A stretch of 64,000 nucleotides of DNA from Ulota crispa (lineage: Eukaryota; Streptophyta; Bryopsida; Orthotrichales; Orthotrichaceae): NCBI GenBank assembly GCA_963920765.1, contig OY987242.1, forward strand, positions 13,912,002 to 13,976,001, in the 5' to 3' direction. This document shows positions 12,589-23,994 of this stretch, in pieces (position 1 is the stretch's first letter; each line of letters begins with the position of its first letter). The translations under genes were made by a program, and so were the position numbers. The notes below the pieces were generated by a model that saw only the letters and a program-made list of their open reading frames with translations, had not been told where the DNA came from and did not search any database.

Positions 12589-13217
12589 TTAACCCTTAAA
12601 TGCCCAAGGCACCACATTTTGGTGTCGACAGTATTTTGAAGTTTAATAAAACCTAACTAAGTTGCTAATTTTAGTATTTAGTATTTTAGAATTATTTTTT
12701 TTGAAGTCAAGTTTTAGCATCAAAAACCCAATTTTGAAAATTATTAATTGTGAATTTTCTATTCAAAATTTTGTGCAAGGGTGTCCATTGCAATTTTGAC
12801 TTTTTTAGTGTTGAAAGCTCTTGAAAATGAGCCTCAAATACACTAGATTTTGGAGAAAAATTCACACTAGAAATTCATTTTAAAAAGCTGTATGGATTGG
12901 AGTTATGTATGTTATATCCTTTAACCTCATATTTTTTTGGTGACGAAAATTTTAGATTGACATGTGAAAAGAGGATTGAAAGACTTGAAGTCATTTTTAC
13001 AGTTTTAACACCCTCTTGATAAAACATTATAATCTTTCAATCCATAAGCGATTTTGTTGTGTTTTCTTTTCCTATGCGACATTTAACATATCTAGTTTGA
13101 ATTTATACAGTTACCAATTTAAAAAATATTAATACAAGTTATCAAAATGTTGGCTTTTTGTTAGTTTAGAGTAAATTCCTAGAAGCTCAAAAAAGACGTT
13201 GGGCATTTAGGGGTTAA
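12589..13217. mobile_element. TTAA element (piggyBac-like MITE), subfamily alpha
   Basis: The termini are TTAACCCTTAAATGCCC and, inverted, TTAACCCCTAAATGCCC. It shares one TTAA with the preceding element end. The interior is homologous to 59202-59844, for example around GAGCCTCAAATACACTA. Confidence 0.82.
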
Positions 13218-13539
13218 TGAAAGATCATTTGTATGAAGAAGTGTGAAAGTGCCGCTCACTGCCGCCGCGCCTGCTTTGCCTTCACCTGGCTGGAGAGGGG
13301 CAGGCGTTGACAAAATGCAGGCATTCAATACCACGGAGGTGCTGGGCTGCTGCCCCTCTCTCATCATTCTCCTGACGGAGCCCTGACTTCCCCGCACTGG
13401 TCATCCATTCGTGCAGCTTATCCATCCTTTCTTGTCCCAAATTCCCAATTCCCAACTATGATATGAGCTCAAGAATGCCTAACAAAAAAAAAAACAAAAA
13501 GAACAGCAACAGAAAACTAACAACCCTAAACAAAAACTA
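13218..13539. other. GC-rich unique islet between elements
   Basis: About 13235-13420 is clearly more GC-rich than the surrounding elements. It could be a gene scrap or a remnant of pre-insertion DNA. The minus-strand open frame of about 72 codons here shows no family I recognise. The part from about 13480 to 13539 is A-rich. Confidence 0.35.
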
Positions 13540-13863
13540 AGGTAGGAGGCTCATAAACCGTCCATCTAAGGGCTGAAACTGGATTTTGGGGAGGTGAAAC
13601 TTTTTGAAATATTTTTCAGTAGATTTTTTTTGAAAGACAAGAGGAATTGGCATTTAGTCCAAATTGTTTCATGTTTTTTGGAGCTTTGTGGACATAGTTA
13701 TGAAAATTTGAAGTTGAAGTGCATAGGGCAATAAACCTATCCAATCCTCAAATGTACTCCACGTGTACATTTTTGAAGCCTACAAAAAATAGCATGTACA
13801 AAAGACGTACATTTGAGAAAGTGGATGGTTTTAATGCCCGGAAGGTTTCAGAGCCTCCTACCT
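13540..13863. mobile_element. Mariner-like MITE, family A (TA target)
   Basis: The termini are AGGTAGGAGGCTC and GAGCCTCCTACCT, flanked by TA on each side. The interior resembles, inverted, the copy at 49898-50224. The TA target fits Tc1/mariner. Confidence 0.8.
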
Positions 13864-13894
13864 TAAAGCAATTTTTTGCTTTCAAATTATTCTA

Positions 13895-14440
13895 ATGTGG
13901 AAGCACCCATATCCAACAACACCTCATACCTAAGTTACCCAACCAACAGGGTGTGCTGTTTCCAATCTTAGCTAGGATAGGTGCTTTGGAATGCATTCTT
14001 TTGTCCTTTTCAATGTTGGGACCACTTAAGTCAAGGCACTTGCCCCAAAATGAAATAAGAAGTGATGAGAAAAAAATAATTTGACTAAGGTAGGAGGCTT
14101 GAATTCTGCTGGGGTTTTAATCGTGTTCATAGTCTATGAACGCGTGACATGTTCCTTCTAATATCTATTCTTGTCATTGATGAGTTAGGTAGGCATAGAT
14201 GGGCGGTTCATGGATGTCCTACCTTATTATGGGAATTGCGTGAGTTTAGAGGTTGGTAATGGATTCAAAGCACTTTTTGACTCCCAAAATTCACAATAAT
14301 TTTAATTTTACAAATAAAATTATGAAAAATTTGCAATCCTAGCGTTTTTTATCTTCCTGCATGGGAAAAAATACTTGTTGCATCAGCTTTGTAGTTTGTT
14401 GCAAAATGGCTTAAGTTATCCGGAATGGGTGCTTCCACCT
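13895..14440. mobile_element. Mariner-like MITE, family B, carrying a nested insertion
   Basis: The left end ATGTGGAAGCACCCAT and right end ATGGGTGCTTCCACCT are inverted repeats flanked by TA (13893-13894 and 14441-14442). The element at 14088-14224 lies inside. Confidence 0.7.
14088..14224. mobile_element. Short mariner-like MITE, family A type, nested
   Basis: It begins AGGTAGGAGGCTTGAA and ends ATGTCCTACCT, with TA on each side. It is inside the family B element. Only the outermost bases are well conserved between its ends. Confidence 0.55.
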
Positions 14441-14587
14441 TAGTAGCAAAGATCCTCGATGTTTATGAGGTCCAATGAAGAAATAATGATTTCTCAAATG
14501 TGATGGTATACAAAATGTGTTTTCCATCACTTGGCCCTAATACATCCAAAGGCTTGCAATGCACACTCACAAATGGTGATATGACGT

Positions 14588-14666
14588 TTAATCCCTCATT
14601 GTTGGGGAATCTCAAAATATACTAAAAATATGTTAGATATTGGCCGCTTAGGCATTGAGGGGTTAA
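14588..14666. mobile_element. 79-bp TTAA element (piggyBac-like micro-MITE), copy 2
   Basis: The left end is TTAATCCCTCATTG and the inverted right end TTAACCCCTCAATGCC. Length including both TTAA is 79 bp, the same as two other copies. It is the most diverged of the three. Confidence 0.6.
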
Positions 14667-14972
14667 GGATTAATCTCATGAACAAGGGATTTTCAATTCG
14701 AAATGGGTGAATTATATGTCCTTGGAAAAATTGTGGCAATAGCATATTGCATGTCCCAATTGGAACAAAATTAAGGTTTTCTTAGCGTTGGTTATAACAA
14801 AAGATAAGTTGCATTATAATGCCTACCTTTGCCACTGCCTTCTTGTCTCCTTGCTACCAACGTCATGTGAGGCTCTAGGTCTTATAAATCCAATAGACAT
14901 TTCGTTGATCAAATTACATTTAAACATAAATAAATAAATAAATCTAACAACTTCTTGATCAATAAAATACGT

Positions 14973-15905
14973 TTAACCTTTAAAAGCCCAACTATCCCAT
15001 GAGGGGATTAATGGAATTTAGGCATGCATATGTAGCTAAAATAGTTTGTGATTTTTTGAAATTTTTACTGAAGGTTGGGAATTCCAATACCTACATGGGT
15101 ATTTAATTTTTTTTTCATTTTGACATTTGATGAAGAAGTTATTAAGAAAAATTTGAAATTAGGCGAGAAGGGGTAGTTTGGGCAAGGCCTCTTCTTTGTA
15201 AGTGGGTGTTGGCTCTAAAGAGAGTTAGCCCTTGTGAGCACAAGGTGTGGAAACTTGGGCAAAGGAGAGTGGAGTGGAAGATGCCCATCTTGGGGGACTC
15301 CCAAGCCATTATTCATTTTGCCCCTTGTAAAATTTGGTGCTTTAGTTTTTTGAGCTATTTGAGTATCTCTTTTTTTTATTTATTTTTCCCAAGTTGTAGT
15401 ATGCTAAGAATTCTTGGTTTTCACCATTTTGATCAATGTGATTTGAATATTTGAATTTTACATAAAGCCTCTAATTTTGCCTAATGTATAATATGTATTT
15501 GCAAATTTCATGACCTTTGACATTCAAAGATTTTTGAAGTAAGTTGTACACCTTTGATTGATTTGAAAATTCTCCAACATATACCTAACTCGGTCTTCTA
15601 TGTGGAGAAACTACATCTCAACTTTGCGTAGAGTAACCTTTTTTTCTAAAAGAGTGGTCAGAGGCTTCTAATAATTTTGGGCAGCACGGAAAAAAGAACT
15701 TATTCAGTCACTTTAGATGTCAACATCTCACTTCTCTCTACTAAAAATGAGCTAATTTTTTTTCCTACAAGTACCTTCCATAGTCTAGGGCAAGATCCTG
15801 TAGTTGGAATTCCAAAAAATAAATTCCTACCTTCTACTCATTCCCCCAAAAGTGGCAGTTTTCAATGACTTCCACAAAAAAAAGGCTTGGGCCTTTAGAG
15901 GTTAA
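14973..15905. mobile_element. TTAA element (piggyBac-like MITE), subfamily beta
   Basis: The left end TTAACCTTTAAAAGCCC and inverted right end TTAACCTCTAAAGGCCC frame an interior homologous to 16015-16998 and 56180-56982. A shared block follows the left end (around TGTGATTTTTTGAAA). Confidence 0.75.
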
Positions 15906-16014
15906 ACATGGGTTTTTTTTCCTTAAACCATGTTAGCTATGTTTGCAATTTTTTTTGCAATTAATGACCCTTCCATACAAGTATAATTTGGCTTTTTTTT
16001 TCTTCTTCTTTCTT

Positions 16015-16272
16015 TTATCCCCTAAAGGCCCAAGTGGTCCCTCGGGGGCCAAGTGGGATTGTGGGCATGTATTTACAGCTAAACTACTTAGTGTGATTTT
16101 TTGAAACTTTTATGGAAAATGAGGAATTCAAAGAGCTTTGTGGGCATCTAATTTTTTCTTCATTCTGAAATTTATTGAAGAAGTTATGAATGAATTTCTG
16201 AAAAACAGGGGAAAATTTGGGAGCTCAAAAAAATTGTATTTTTTAAAAGTAAAAATCTAGAATTTGATCTTT

Positions 16273-16329
<57 letters not shown>

Positions 16330-16998
16330 TATGTATGTGGGAAGCTTTGAATCATTCCATTTTAATTGATGAGATGAAAGTTATGAGAAGTTTTAGTTTG
16401 CTTGTACGTATGAAACTTCCAAACCTCCAATTATTTTGCCCCTTGTAAAATATGGTGTTTTACTTTTTTAGCAATTTTTGTATTTGTTTTTGACTTTTTT
16501 TTCCAAGTTGTAGTAGACTAAGATTCCTTGGTTTTCACCATTTAGATCACAATAATTCAAATTTCTGAATTTTACATAAATCCTCCAATTTTGCCTAGTG
16601 TATATGCAAATTTCATGACCTTATGGCATTGCAAGATTTCACAAAATATGATTCACTCCTCCAATTCATTTGAAAATTCTCCCACACTTACCTAACTTGA
16701 TCTTCTACTTGGGAAAAAAAACCTCAACTTTGCGTAGAGCAGTTTTTTTGATATAGGGCTGTCAAAGGCTTCTAAAATTTTTGGGCATCAAGGAAAAAAT
16801 ATCAATATCTCACTCCTCTACATCTAGAATGAGTTGATTTTTTTTGCACAAGTACCTCCCATAGTCTAGGACAAGATCCTATAGTTGGATTTCCAAAAAA
16901 AAACAAATTTCCTACCTTTCTACTCATTCCCCCAAAAATTATACGGGTAGTTTTGAGTGACTTTCACAAAAAAATGGGCTTGGGCCTTTAGGGGTTAA
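16015..16998. mobile_element. TTAA element (piggyBac-like MITE), subfamily beta
   Basis: The left end TTATCCCCTAAAGGCCC has one change in the TTAA; the inverted right end is TTAACCCCTAAAGGCCC. It contains an expanded TA microsatellite. The next element starts only one base after its TTAA. Confidence 0.78.
16275..16330. repeat. (TA)n microsatellite inside a TTAA element
   Basis: An uninterrupted AT dinucleotide run of over 40 bp grades into ACATATATATGTATG. The related element at about 19300 has only a short ACATATATGTG at the matching place, so the run probably expanded after insertion. Confidence 0.9.
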
Positions 16999-16999
16999 G

Positions 17000-17930
17000 T
17001 TAACCCCTAAAGGACCATTGTCCCTTCAGGGGACAAATGTGATTTTGGGCAGGTACCTATGGCCTCAATTTTTGTCCTAATTTTTTGAAACTTTTTTTGA
17101 AGATAGAAAAACACATTGGCTTTTGGGGAATATAATTTTTATTCCAATTGATGCCAAAGAGCAAAAGTTATGCCCAAATAAGCACAAATTTGGGGACTAG
17201 GGGCAGCAAAAAAAATTCTTATAAAAACTTGAATTTGTTTTTTTTTTTTTTTCCCTCATAGATTCTATCTTTATTTACTTCTGAAGCTTTGATTCATTCC
17301 ATTTGGACTAGTTATGAGAAAGTTATGGACAATCTTGTTTTTTGGGCAACTCAAGCATCTTCTTGAAAAAATAACTTATAAACTTCATTTTTGAATGCAG
17401 ATTTAACATTTTTTCAAAAAAAAATTGTTGGAGAGGGTGAAGTTTGCTTTCTAGAACAATCTCACCATTGGGATTATTGCATTTCAATTCCATTGCACGG
17501 TTATTAGCAATTTAAGTTTTTCTTCAATCTCTTACCTTCTTCTACCTAATGTTTTTTTAAAGAATGAAAATTAAGTATTCTTTTTTGAAATTTTTTCCCA
17601 AGATTCCCAACTCAACTTCCCACCATACAAAAATAAAATTCCAAATTGTGTGGTGCAAAAGTTTTAAGTCAAAAATGTTCAAAGTTAAAAAATATAGTCA
17701 AGCAAGGTGCAAAAAAAGTTGTTTTTTACTTTTTAAATGCAAATATCTTCCAATCTGTGCAATCAAAGTTTTTGAGTTTTGTATGACACATTCTTATAGT
17801 AGTCTAGCACAAGATCCTATGGTCAGATATGCAAAATGCCTAATTTTCAAACTTTTTTACTCTTTGCCATAGAGGTGGTAGTTTTGAGTGTCTTTTGACA
17901 AAATAACGGCCATGGTCCTTTAGGGGTTAA
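17000..17930. mobile_element. TTAA element (piggyBac-like MITE), subfamily beta-prime
   Basis: Both ends read TTAACCCCTAAAGGACCA (right end inverted). The interior is homologous, in inverted orientation, to 50994-51911. Noncoding. Confidence 0.85.
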
Positions 17931-17943
17931 GGTACATGAAAGA

Positions 17944-18226
17944 GTGCATTTAGGTTGCCTTAACAATTGGGTAGCATTACCTTAAAAAGTTACCTCATAA
18001 CTCATTACTTAACCTGCAACTCTATAAATATAGTTCTAGGATTTCACATGATTTATTGCTTGGACAAGAATAGTTTGTTTTTCCATAACAGTGTTATTTT
18101 TGCCAAATCCTTACCGTTGTTAAAATTTACATAAATAATGGTTATGTATGAAAATTACAATAGCATCAGTAAGTATTCATATTGTATGAATCGTCAAGAA
18201 ATTAGTGTGGGGCTGCCTAAATGCAC
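17944..18226. mobile_element. MITE with GTGCATTTAGG termini
   Basis: The ends GTGCATTTAGGTTGCC and GGCTGCCTAAATGCAC form an inverted repeat. A longer, diverged relative in opposite orientation covers about 52803-53430. Superfamily not resolved from the ends. Confidence 0.55.
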
Positions 18227-18624
18227 TGCACTATTTAGTGTAGATACCAAAATTGGCCAAGCATGAAAGTCTGTCCTTACAATGTGCTGTTCACTTTTTT
18301 TTTTGTTTCAAAATTTCATTTCAGAATTTCAATATAAAATCGGTGGCCTTTATCCGAGATTTAGGTGTAAGATTGGTCATGACTGACCTCACCTTGCCTT
18401 GGCCGTTGCAGCTTTTCGTACGCTCCCCGAGGTTTTCTTAGACAAAAATGATTGTCATGTTTTCAAAAAAATTCAAAAATGGGGCTTAATTTGCTGGTTA
18501 TTTGACAGGTAGGATCCGCTGACATTTTCTCCCTGTTTGTCCTTTATCAAAAGTAGCTCCTTTTTTATATTTTTTTGAGAGCAAAAGAGAGGGCCGCTGT
18601 AGCATACAGGGAACCAAAGTATTA

Positions 18625-18906
18625 GAGCATCTCCACAGTTCTGCGCTCTTTCGAAGTATTCCATCTGTTTTGGCTGGCCTTCAAGCCCTGTAACCCCTAA
18701 GCGTCTTGCTAAGAAATCTCAGCATAACTCCAACATGAAATTTTCAAGACATTTTTTGAGTTTTTGGAAAGTTGAACGAGTAATCACATAATCCGAATTG
18801 ATCATTCTATACCCAACTATAAATCAAATGTGAGAGGGTTTTGAGAGGGGCCTCTGAATACTTTTCATCCACTTTGAGAGTATTTGAGCCACTAGTGGAG
18901 AAGCCC
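18625..18906. mobile_element. Tourist-like MITE, family T1
   Basis: The termini GAGCATCTCCAC and GTGGAGAAGCCC are flanked by TTA on both sides. The interior block TACTTTTCATCCACTTTGAG is shared with the copy at 4970. Confidence 0.8.
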
Positions 18907-19149
18907 TTAAGAGCTTCCACACCCTTACACGCCAAATTTGACACAATAAGAGATCATTAACTCAACATTGGGGGACTAGACTGTAACATTTTTTTTATTG
19001 GTGAGATCAATTGTGTGGGAGTTGGAGGTATTTTTAGGGCTCCAATGGAACCACGGCAATGCAAAACCAAGTCAAGGCCTAGTCAAAACAACCTAATCGC
19101 ATGATAAATTTCCTTGTTTCTTAATGCCCTTGGACATCCCTTGTAATGT

Positions 19150-19757
19150 GTGTATGTGGGCATCTAATTTTTTCCTCATTTTGACATTTATTGAAGAAGT
19201 TAAAAATGAATTTATGAGAATTTTTGTTTGGCGGGCAGCCCAAAAACTTTTTTAAAAACTACATTTTTTTAAAGTAAAATTTTGAGGTTAGTTCTTTAGA
19301 CTTACATATATGTGGGAAGCTTTGAATCATTCAATTCTAATTGATGAGATAAAAGTTACGAGAAGTTTTATTTGTGGGTAGATGTGGAAAATCTCAAAAC
19401 TATTCCTACCCCTAAACTAAAACTTCTCGTAACTTTTATCTCATCAATTAGAATTGAATGATTCAAAGCTTCCCACATATACGTAAGTCTAAAGAACTAA
19501 CCTCAAAATTTTATTTTAAAAAAATACAATTTTTAAAGAAGGGTTTGGGTTGCTTGTTGAACAAAAATTCTCATAAATTCATTTTTAACTTCTTCAATAA
19601 ATGTTGGAATGAGGTAAAAGTTAGGTGCCCACATAAATTTTTGAATTCCCCATCTTCCATAAAAGTTTCAAAAAATCACACAAAGTAGTTTAGCCATAAG
19701 TACATGCCCAAAATCCCATTTGTCCCCCATAGGGACAAGTGGTCCTTTAGGGGTTAA
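19150..19757. mobile_element. TTAA-group foldback derivative, subfamily beta
   Basis: Two arms (about 19150-19370 and 19418-19640) of beta-subfamily sequence lie head to head with a loop of about 47 bp. The right end carries the intact terminus, inverted TTAACCCCTAAAGGACC, at 19757. The left outer terminus is missing. The structure suggests an element that inserted into or recombined with an inverted sister copy. Confidence 0.75.
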
Positions 19758-19845
19758 CTAGATTGTCATTTTTGAATTGAAAGGACCACCCTGAATATAT
19801 ATAGTGACTGCATTGGGTAGATGGTTGGGAATGGATATACCTACC

Positions 19846-20206
19846 TTAACCCTTAAATGACCATAGGGCATAGTATATATGCTGACATACAATTGTCATT
19901 TGCTACCATTAAGAAATTTTAATTTGGGATCTCAAGTAACTCACTAGAACCAAATTGATCTAGTATTCTTCACAAAGAATATTAGAAAATGGGCATTTTA
20001 TGACTGATTTATGACTCTTGTGAGTCATTCATAATTCTGAACGACTTACAATAGTCATAAGTTAGGGTCATAAAATGCCCATTTTTTAATAGTGTCAACT
20101 TCTTTGTTGATCTCAAATGTAATAGAGGTGTGAATCCATTCCAAATGCAAGAAAAATACCACCTATTGTATTGGTTGCAAAGGGCCTTTTGGTTGTTCAA
20201 GGTTAA
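19846..20206. mobile_element. TTAA element (piggyBac-like MITE), subfamily delta, with insertion
   Basis: The left end is TTAACCCTTAAATGACC; the right end, ending GTTCAAGGTTAA, is diverged. Aligned with 8655-8889 it has one extra block near 19979-20092. Confidence 0.7.
19979..20092. mobile_element. Small palindromic MITE nested in a TTAA element
   Basis: The ends share an inverted match of about 25 bp containing AAAATGGGCATTTTATGAC. The related element at 8655 lacks this block, which shows it is an insertion. The target duplication is unclear. Confidence 0.65.
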
Positions 20207-20515
20207 TAACTTCTTCCAAAATATTGTATGTGATGGTTTGTTGTCTGGTTGTTAATTGTTTATTTCAAACAAAAGGTGTGTAAAGTGATTACATCTTAAG
20301 GTATTCTAATAACGTTTGTGGCACCAATCAAACAAGCAACAAAAAAAAATGAAGAATATTATTTACACATTTCAATTAACCTTTATTAAAAAATGCAATT
20401 TATATTACGATGCAATGAACAATTCATACAATCTTAGAGGTGAAGGTTATAGAAAGTTATGTTTATACTTTGGGTGGATCAAAAATCCATCTGATATACA
20501 TTGAAGGCAAGTCAT
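20207..20515. other. Intergenic DNA, no gene seen
   Basis: AT-rich stretch between an element and a minisatellite. Nothing recognisable. Confidence 0.4.
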
Positions 20516-20637
20516 GATATATATATAGTTAGATATATAGTTAGATATATAGTTAGATATGTAGTTAGATATATAGTTAGATATAGTTATATACAGTTAT
20601 ATACAGTTATATATAGTTATATATAGTTATAGACCTT
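20516..20637. repeat. Minisatellite of GTTAGATATATA-type units
   Basis: Tandem units of about 12 bp (ATATATAGTTAG) change into units ATATACAGTTAT along the array. The gradual change from one end to the other is typical of slipped replication. Confidence 0.9.
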
Positions 20638-20787
20638 GAAATTGAAACAAGTTATATCATAGTATGCTTCTTTGTATAGTTGCTCCCTTCTTCTCATAAA
20701 AAATGTAACAATATTTTACTAGGAATGATCACCAACTCCACATTGTTGTTGTCCACCTTCAAATAGATCATTTTGGAATTTCTACTA

Positions 20788-21194
20788 AGGTAGACACACC
20801 CGTTTCTCTCACGGATTCCCAAAATCAACCCCTATGTTTGAGGTTTTCATCACTCATTGCGAACCCAAATTGGAGCAATGAACACTATTTGCACAAGCAA
20901 ATCTTGCCACATGTCAGTTGCTAAGCTAGTTTGCAAGGGTTGGAATTGAGACCATCAAGTGCAGTTATAGGAACACATTCAAGCAGTTTCAAGGTTAGTC
21001 TAGAGTTGCTTTTAGGGACCCTATGAGCTGTAACTTTGCCTTTAATATAAAATATACTACAATGTTTTTTTCCACAAAAATGATGTTCCATATTAGCTTG
21101 TTGAAAGTCTAATCCTACAGATTTTTTTCTTGAATTTTCCAAGACCTTAGGGTACTCCAAACCCTTAAATAGTTGGGCACAGGTGTGTCTACCT
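20788..21194. mobile_element. Mariner-like MITE, family C (TA target)
   Basis: The termini AGGTAGACACACC and GGTGTGTCTACCT are flanked by TA. The interior is homologous, inverted, to 57627-58108 and in the same orientation to 54601-55007. It gives the empty-site comparison for the 79-bp element at 57653. Confidence 0.85.
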
Positions 21195-21323
21195 TAGTTT
21201 AGTGGAAATTGCCATTCCATAAGGACACTCTCGGATTCCTCATCCTTATTGATAGAATCCTAAAAAAACATGAATCCAAATTGCTAAAGATGGCACTTGT
21301 TGCATATGTCTATATGAAGTGGT

Positions 21324-22579
21324 TTAACCCCTAAAGGACCCAGGAACCCACTTTAGGCTTTATGAGAACCTGGGTAGGCTCTATTGACTTCATAATTTGG
21401 AAGTTTTTCATGAAATTTTTAGGATGGATGCTACTCATCATAATCTACATGTGAAGCTTTATTTCATGTCATTCCAATGAGCAATGCAAAAATTAGAAGG
21501 TTTTTTCAATTTCAATATCAAATTGGGCAGTAAAAAATATATTCTATATATATATTTTTTATAGAATTGTATAGATTGATACCTACTCAAAAAAATTTGA
21601 ATCACTCAATTCCAAATAATTAGGTAAGAGTTATAAGGAGTTTTCTTTTGCGGGCAATGAAGGTAGGAAGAGGGTAGAAAAACATATAAAGTTGTCTTTT
21701 ACTCTCAATTTTGAAAATTTTCAAATGAAAATGAAATTAAAGTTACTAATTTTTTGTTAGAGCATTCTCACCATTGGGATTAGCAATTTTAAAATTCTTC
21801 CAAAACTTATTAGCATATTACTGTAGATTGAGAGCAGATTCGGCATAAAATAATTTTTTTAAATTTAGCCAAATTATTTCATGTATTATTCTCCAAAAAT
21901 GCCCAATGTACAAAAAAAACAAAAAATTGAAATGCCAAACATTCTAGAAGTCATTAAATTAAGTTAGTTTTGGAAAGTCTAGGCTTATTTTAGAAGGCTC
22001 AATCTATCCTAAACTCTGTACCAAGGGCTAATTGCCAAGTAATATCAGCTTTTTGTTTTAATGCCGAATCTTAAAGAAATTACAAACTTTGTTGCCGAAT
22101 CTAGTTTTTCTGAAAAATTAATTAATTCGGCATCTAATTGCCAAATCTGCTCTTCGGGTACAGTAGTTATACCTTTCATTCATCAATGCCTTGCACTTTA
22201 CAATTTTTGTAAAAATGAATCCAAAATTTTTTTTGGTTAATTTTTTTTATATGCTTTCAACCCATTTTCTAACATGTTGCCAAAATTGCACAAGAAACAC
22301 AACATACAGGTTTTTCTCTAAAAAGTTTGAAAAACAAAACGTCACCTTCTAGAAGGATTAGAAAAGCCTACATTTTGAAGTTTAGGCACAATGATCTTGC
22401 AATTGGTGGGGATATCCATTTTGAAATTTTGGTACAATGTACTAGTGCAAGTCAACCAAAGGATCCTATGGTTGGATTTGTTAAAAAGTAAGTTTCAATG
22501 AAGATTTTGACCGTGCTTTGGGGACTAGTATTTTGAAGCAGTTTTGGGCCTCTAAACACAAAAGAATTTTAAGGGTTAA
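21324..22579. mobile_element. TTAA element (piggyBac-like MITE), subfamily gamma, with insertion
   Basis: The left end is TTAACCCCTAAAGGACCC and the right end TTTTAAGGGTTAA. It aligns throughout with 62861-63818 except for an extra block of about 333 bp at 21831-22163. Confidence 0.82.
21831..22163. mobile_element. TA-target MITE nested in a gamma TTAA element
   Basis: The ends CTGTAGATTGAGAGCAG and, inverted, CTGTACCCGAAGAGCAG match and continue into GATT(C/T)GGCA. TA flanks both sides. The homologous element at 62861 reads GCATGTTAGTTATA at this point, which is the empty site. Confidence 0.82.
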
Positions 22580-23115
22580 GGTTGGGTAACATAAAAGCAA
22601 GTGTGTATTCAAAATTTTACCTTAATGAATCTAGATAGTTGAGTTTACAAAATTTTATTAGAAATGTATCGATTAAACTTTAACCTCTTTTAACTTTTGC
22701 ATGAAATACTCAAAAACCATTTTGTGAAACCCCTTACATTACTTGTGCTTTATTTGCTTGTGTCTAAAAGAATCATAGACACAGAATTCCAACCATACAA
22801 AATCATTCTACCTTACTAGAACCACTCCAACTCTTCATTTACTTAGGTGTAAAACTTAAGTATTCGTCATCCCTTCTTGGATGCAAATCTTGAAAGGAAA
22901 ACAAAACACCACCTCCCGGAACAGCTAGTTTGGTGAAGCAAAGACAAAAGCGTGACACAACAATCCACAACAAGGTCAGGGCGTATATTTATAACCATGA
23001 GCAAGTTACATGCACTGGTCCAAAACAACACTAAATTTAGCAAATCGTATACTATTTTTGTTTAGATAAATAGAGATAAGAAATGTGAATATGACTGCAT
23101 TGAATTTGAATTTTA
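22580..23115. other. Intergenic DNA, no gene seen
   Basis: No gene, terminal repeat or array is evident in this AT-rich stretch. Confidence 0.4.
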
Positions 23116-23660
23116 GGGCCTCTTCACACTATGGTCAAGAGATTATCAATTTTTCACCAATCAAGTTGCAAGAAACCAAGACTTTGGCCTTTGGATCCCT
23201 TATATTAAAGTCTAAGGTTCAAAGTTCCTCACCCTCCAAACTACATACATGACATCACTCTATCATTCAAAACGATATTCTCTTGATAGAAGTTTAGACC
23301 AAGCAAAAATGGAAACCTAAAGTATGATGAAGTGGTTGTCAACTTTTTTCATAAAGTAATAAAAAAACCCACGATTTTAGCCGTTAGATTTGGAAGGTGT
23401 AATAAATGTTATGAATTTGGACTTTGAACTTAGTTTTTGGAGGCTTCACACTATGGCCATTCAAGTTGAGAGATGAAAATTCATTGCCGATAGTTTGGAT
23501 TTTGAACTTGGCTTTGAGAAGCTTCACACTAAAGACGACCAAAAGTTTCAAAAACAGTGTATTATTACCTATTTTCATCCCATTACTTTGAACCCTCTAC
23601 AAAATTTAGTCACTCAATCCTAAGACCTCTTGACTTGGTCGCCATAGTGTGAAGCGGCCC
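23116..23660. mobile_element. Tourist-like MITE, family T2
   Basis: The termini GGGCCTCTTCACACTATGG and CCATAGTGTGAAGCGGCCC are inverted repeats with TTA on both sides. Internal motifs such as ACTTGGCTTTGAGAAGCTTC are repeated with variation. Confidence 0.8.
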
Positions 23661-23994
23661 TTAGTGATTTGCCGCTTTGCCGCTTGAGTTAAGTTTGAAA
23701 ATCTTGCTGAATAATATTGATTGCATGTGCTTTTGAGGGAAGCAAATGATGGTACCTCATGCACCATCTCGTCCTCCATTCCCCTCAGTACAAACCAGTA
23801 CAAACCAACACGAATCGGAGTATGTGAATTAAAAAGGTTTTCTTTGAAAATTTCCTGTTGTACAAATGGGAATGTTTGTATTTTTGTAAAAAGTTACCCA
23901 CTGTGCAAATGGGGAGGAATGATCATGTTCATCAAATCTTCTAGATGGAGGAACTTTGACTAGAACCAACAAAAAAGTACCCGGTTTAGATTCG

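Larger units (their letters stand above)
10344..12592. mobile_element. Probable TTAA element, subfamily alpha, split by a nested copy
   Basis: The left end TTAACCCCTTACTGC continues with AACAAATTTTGGTGT, resembling the start of the alpha element at 12589. The right end is GGGCATTTAGGGGTTAA at 12592. The copy at 10642-11570 lies inside. Pairing of these two ends is inference, because the interior is diverged. Confidence 0.45.

Noticed and set aside
20516-20637. AT-rich minisatellite as an origin of replication or centromere repeat
   Set aside because: The array is short and local, with units that degrade along its length. Nothing else supports such a role.
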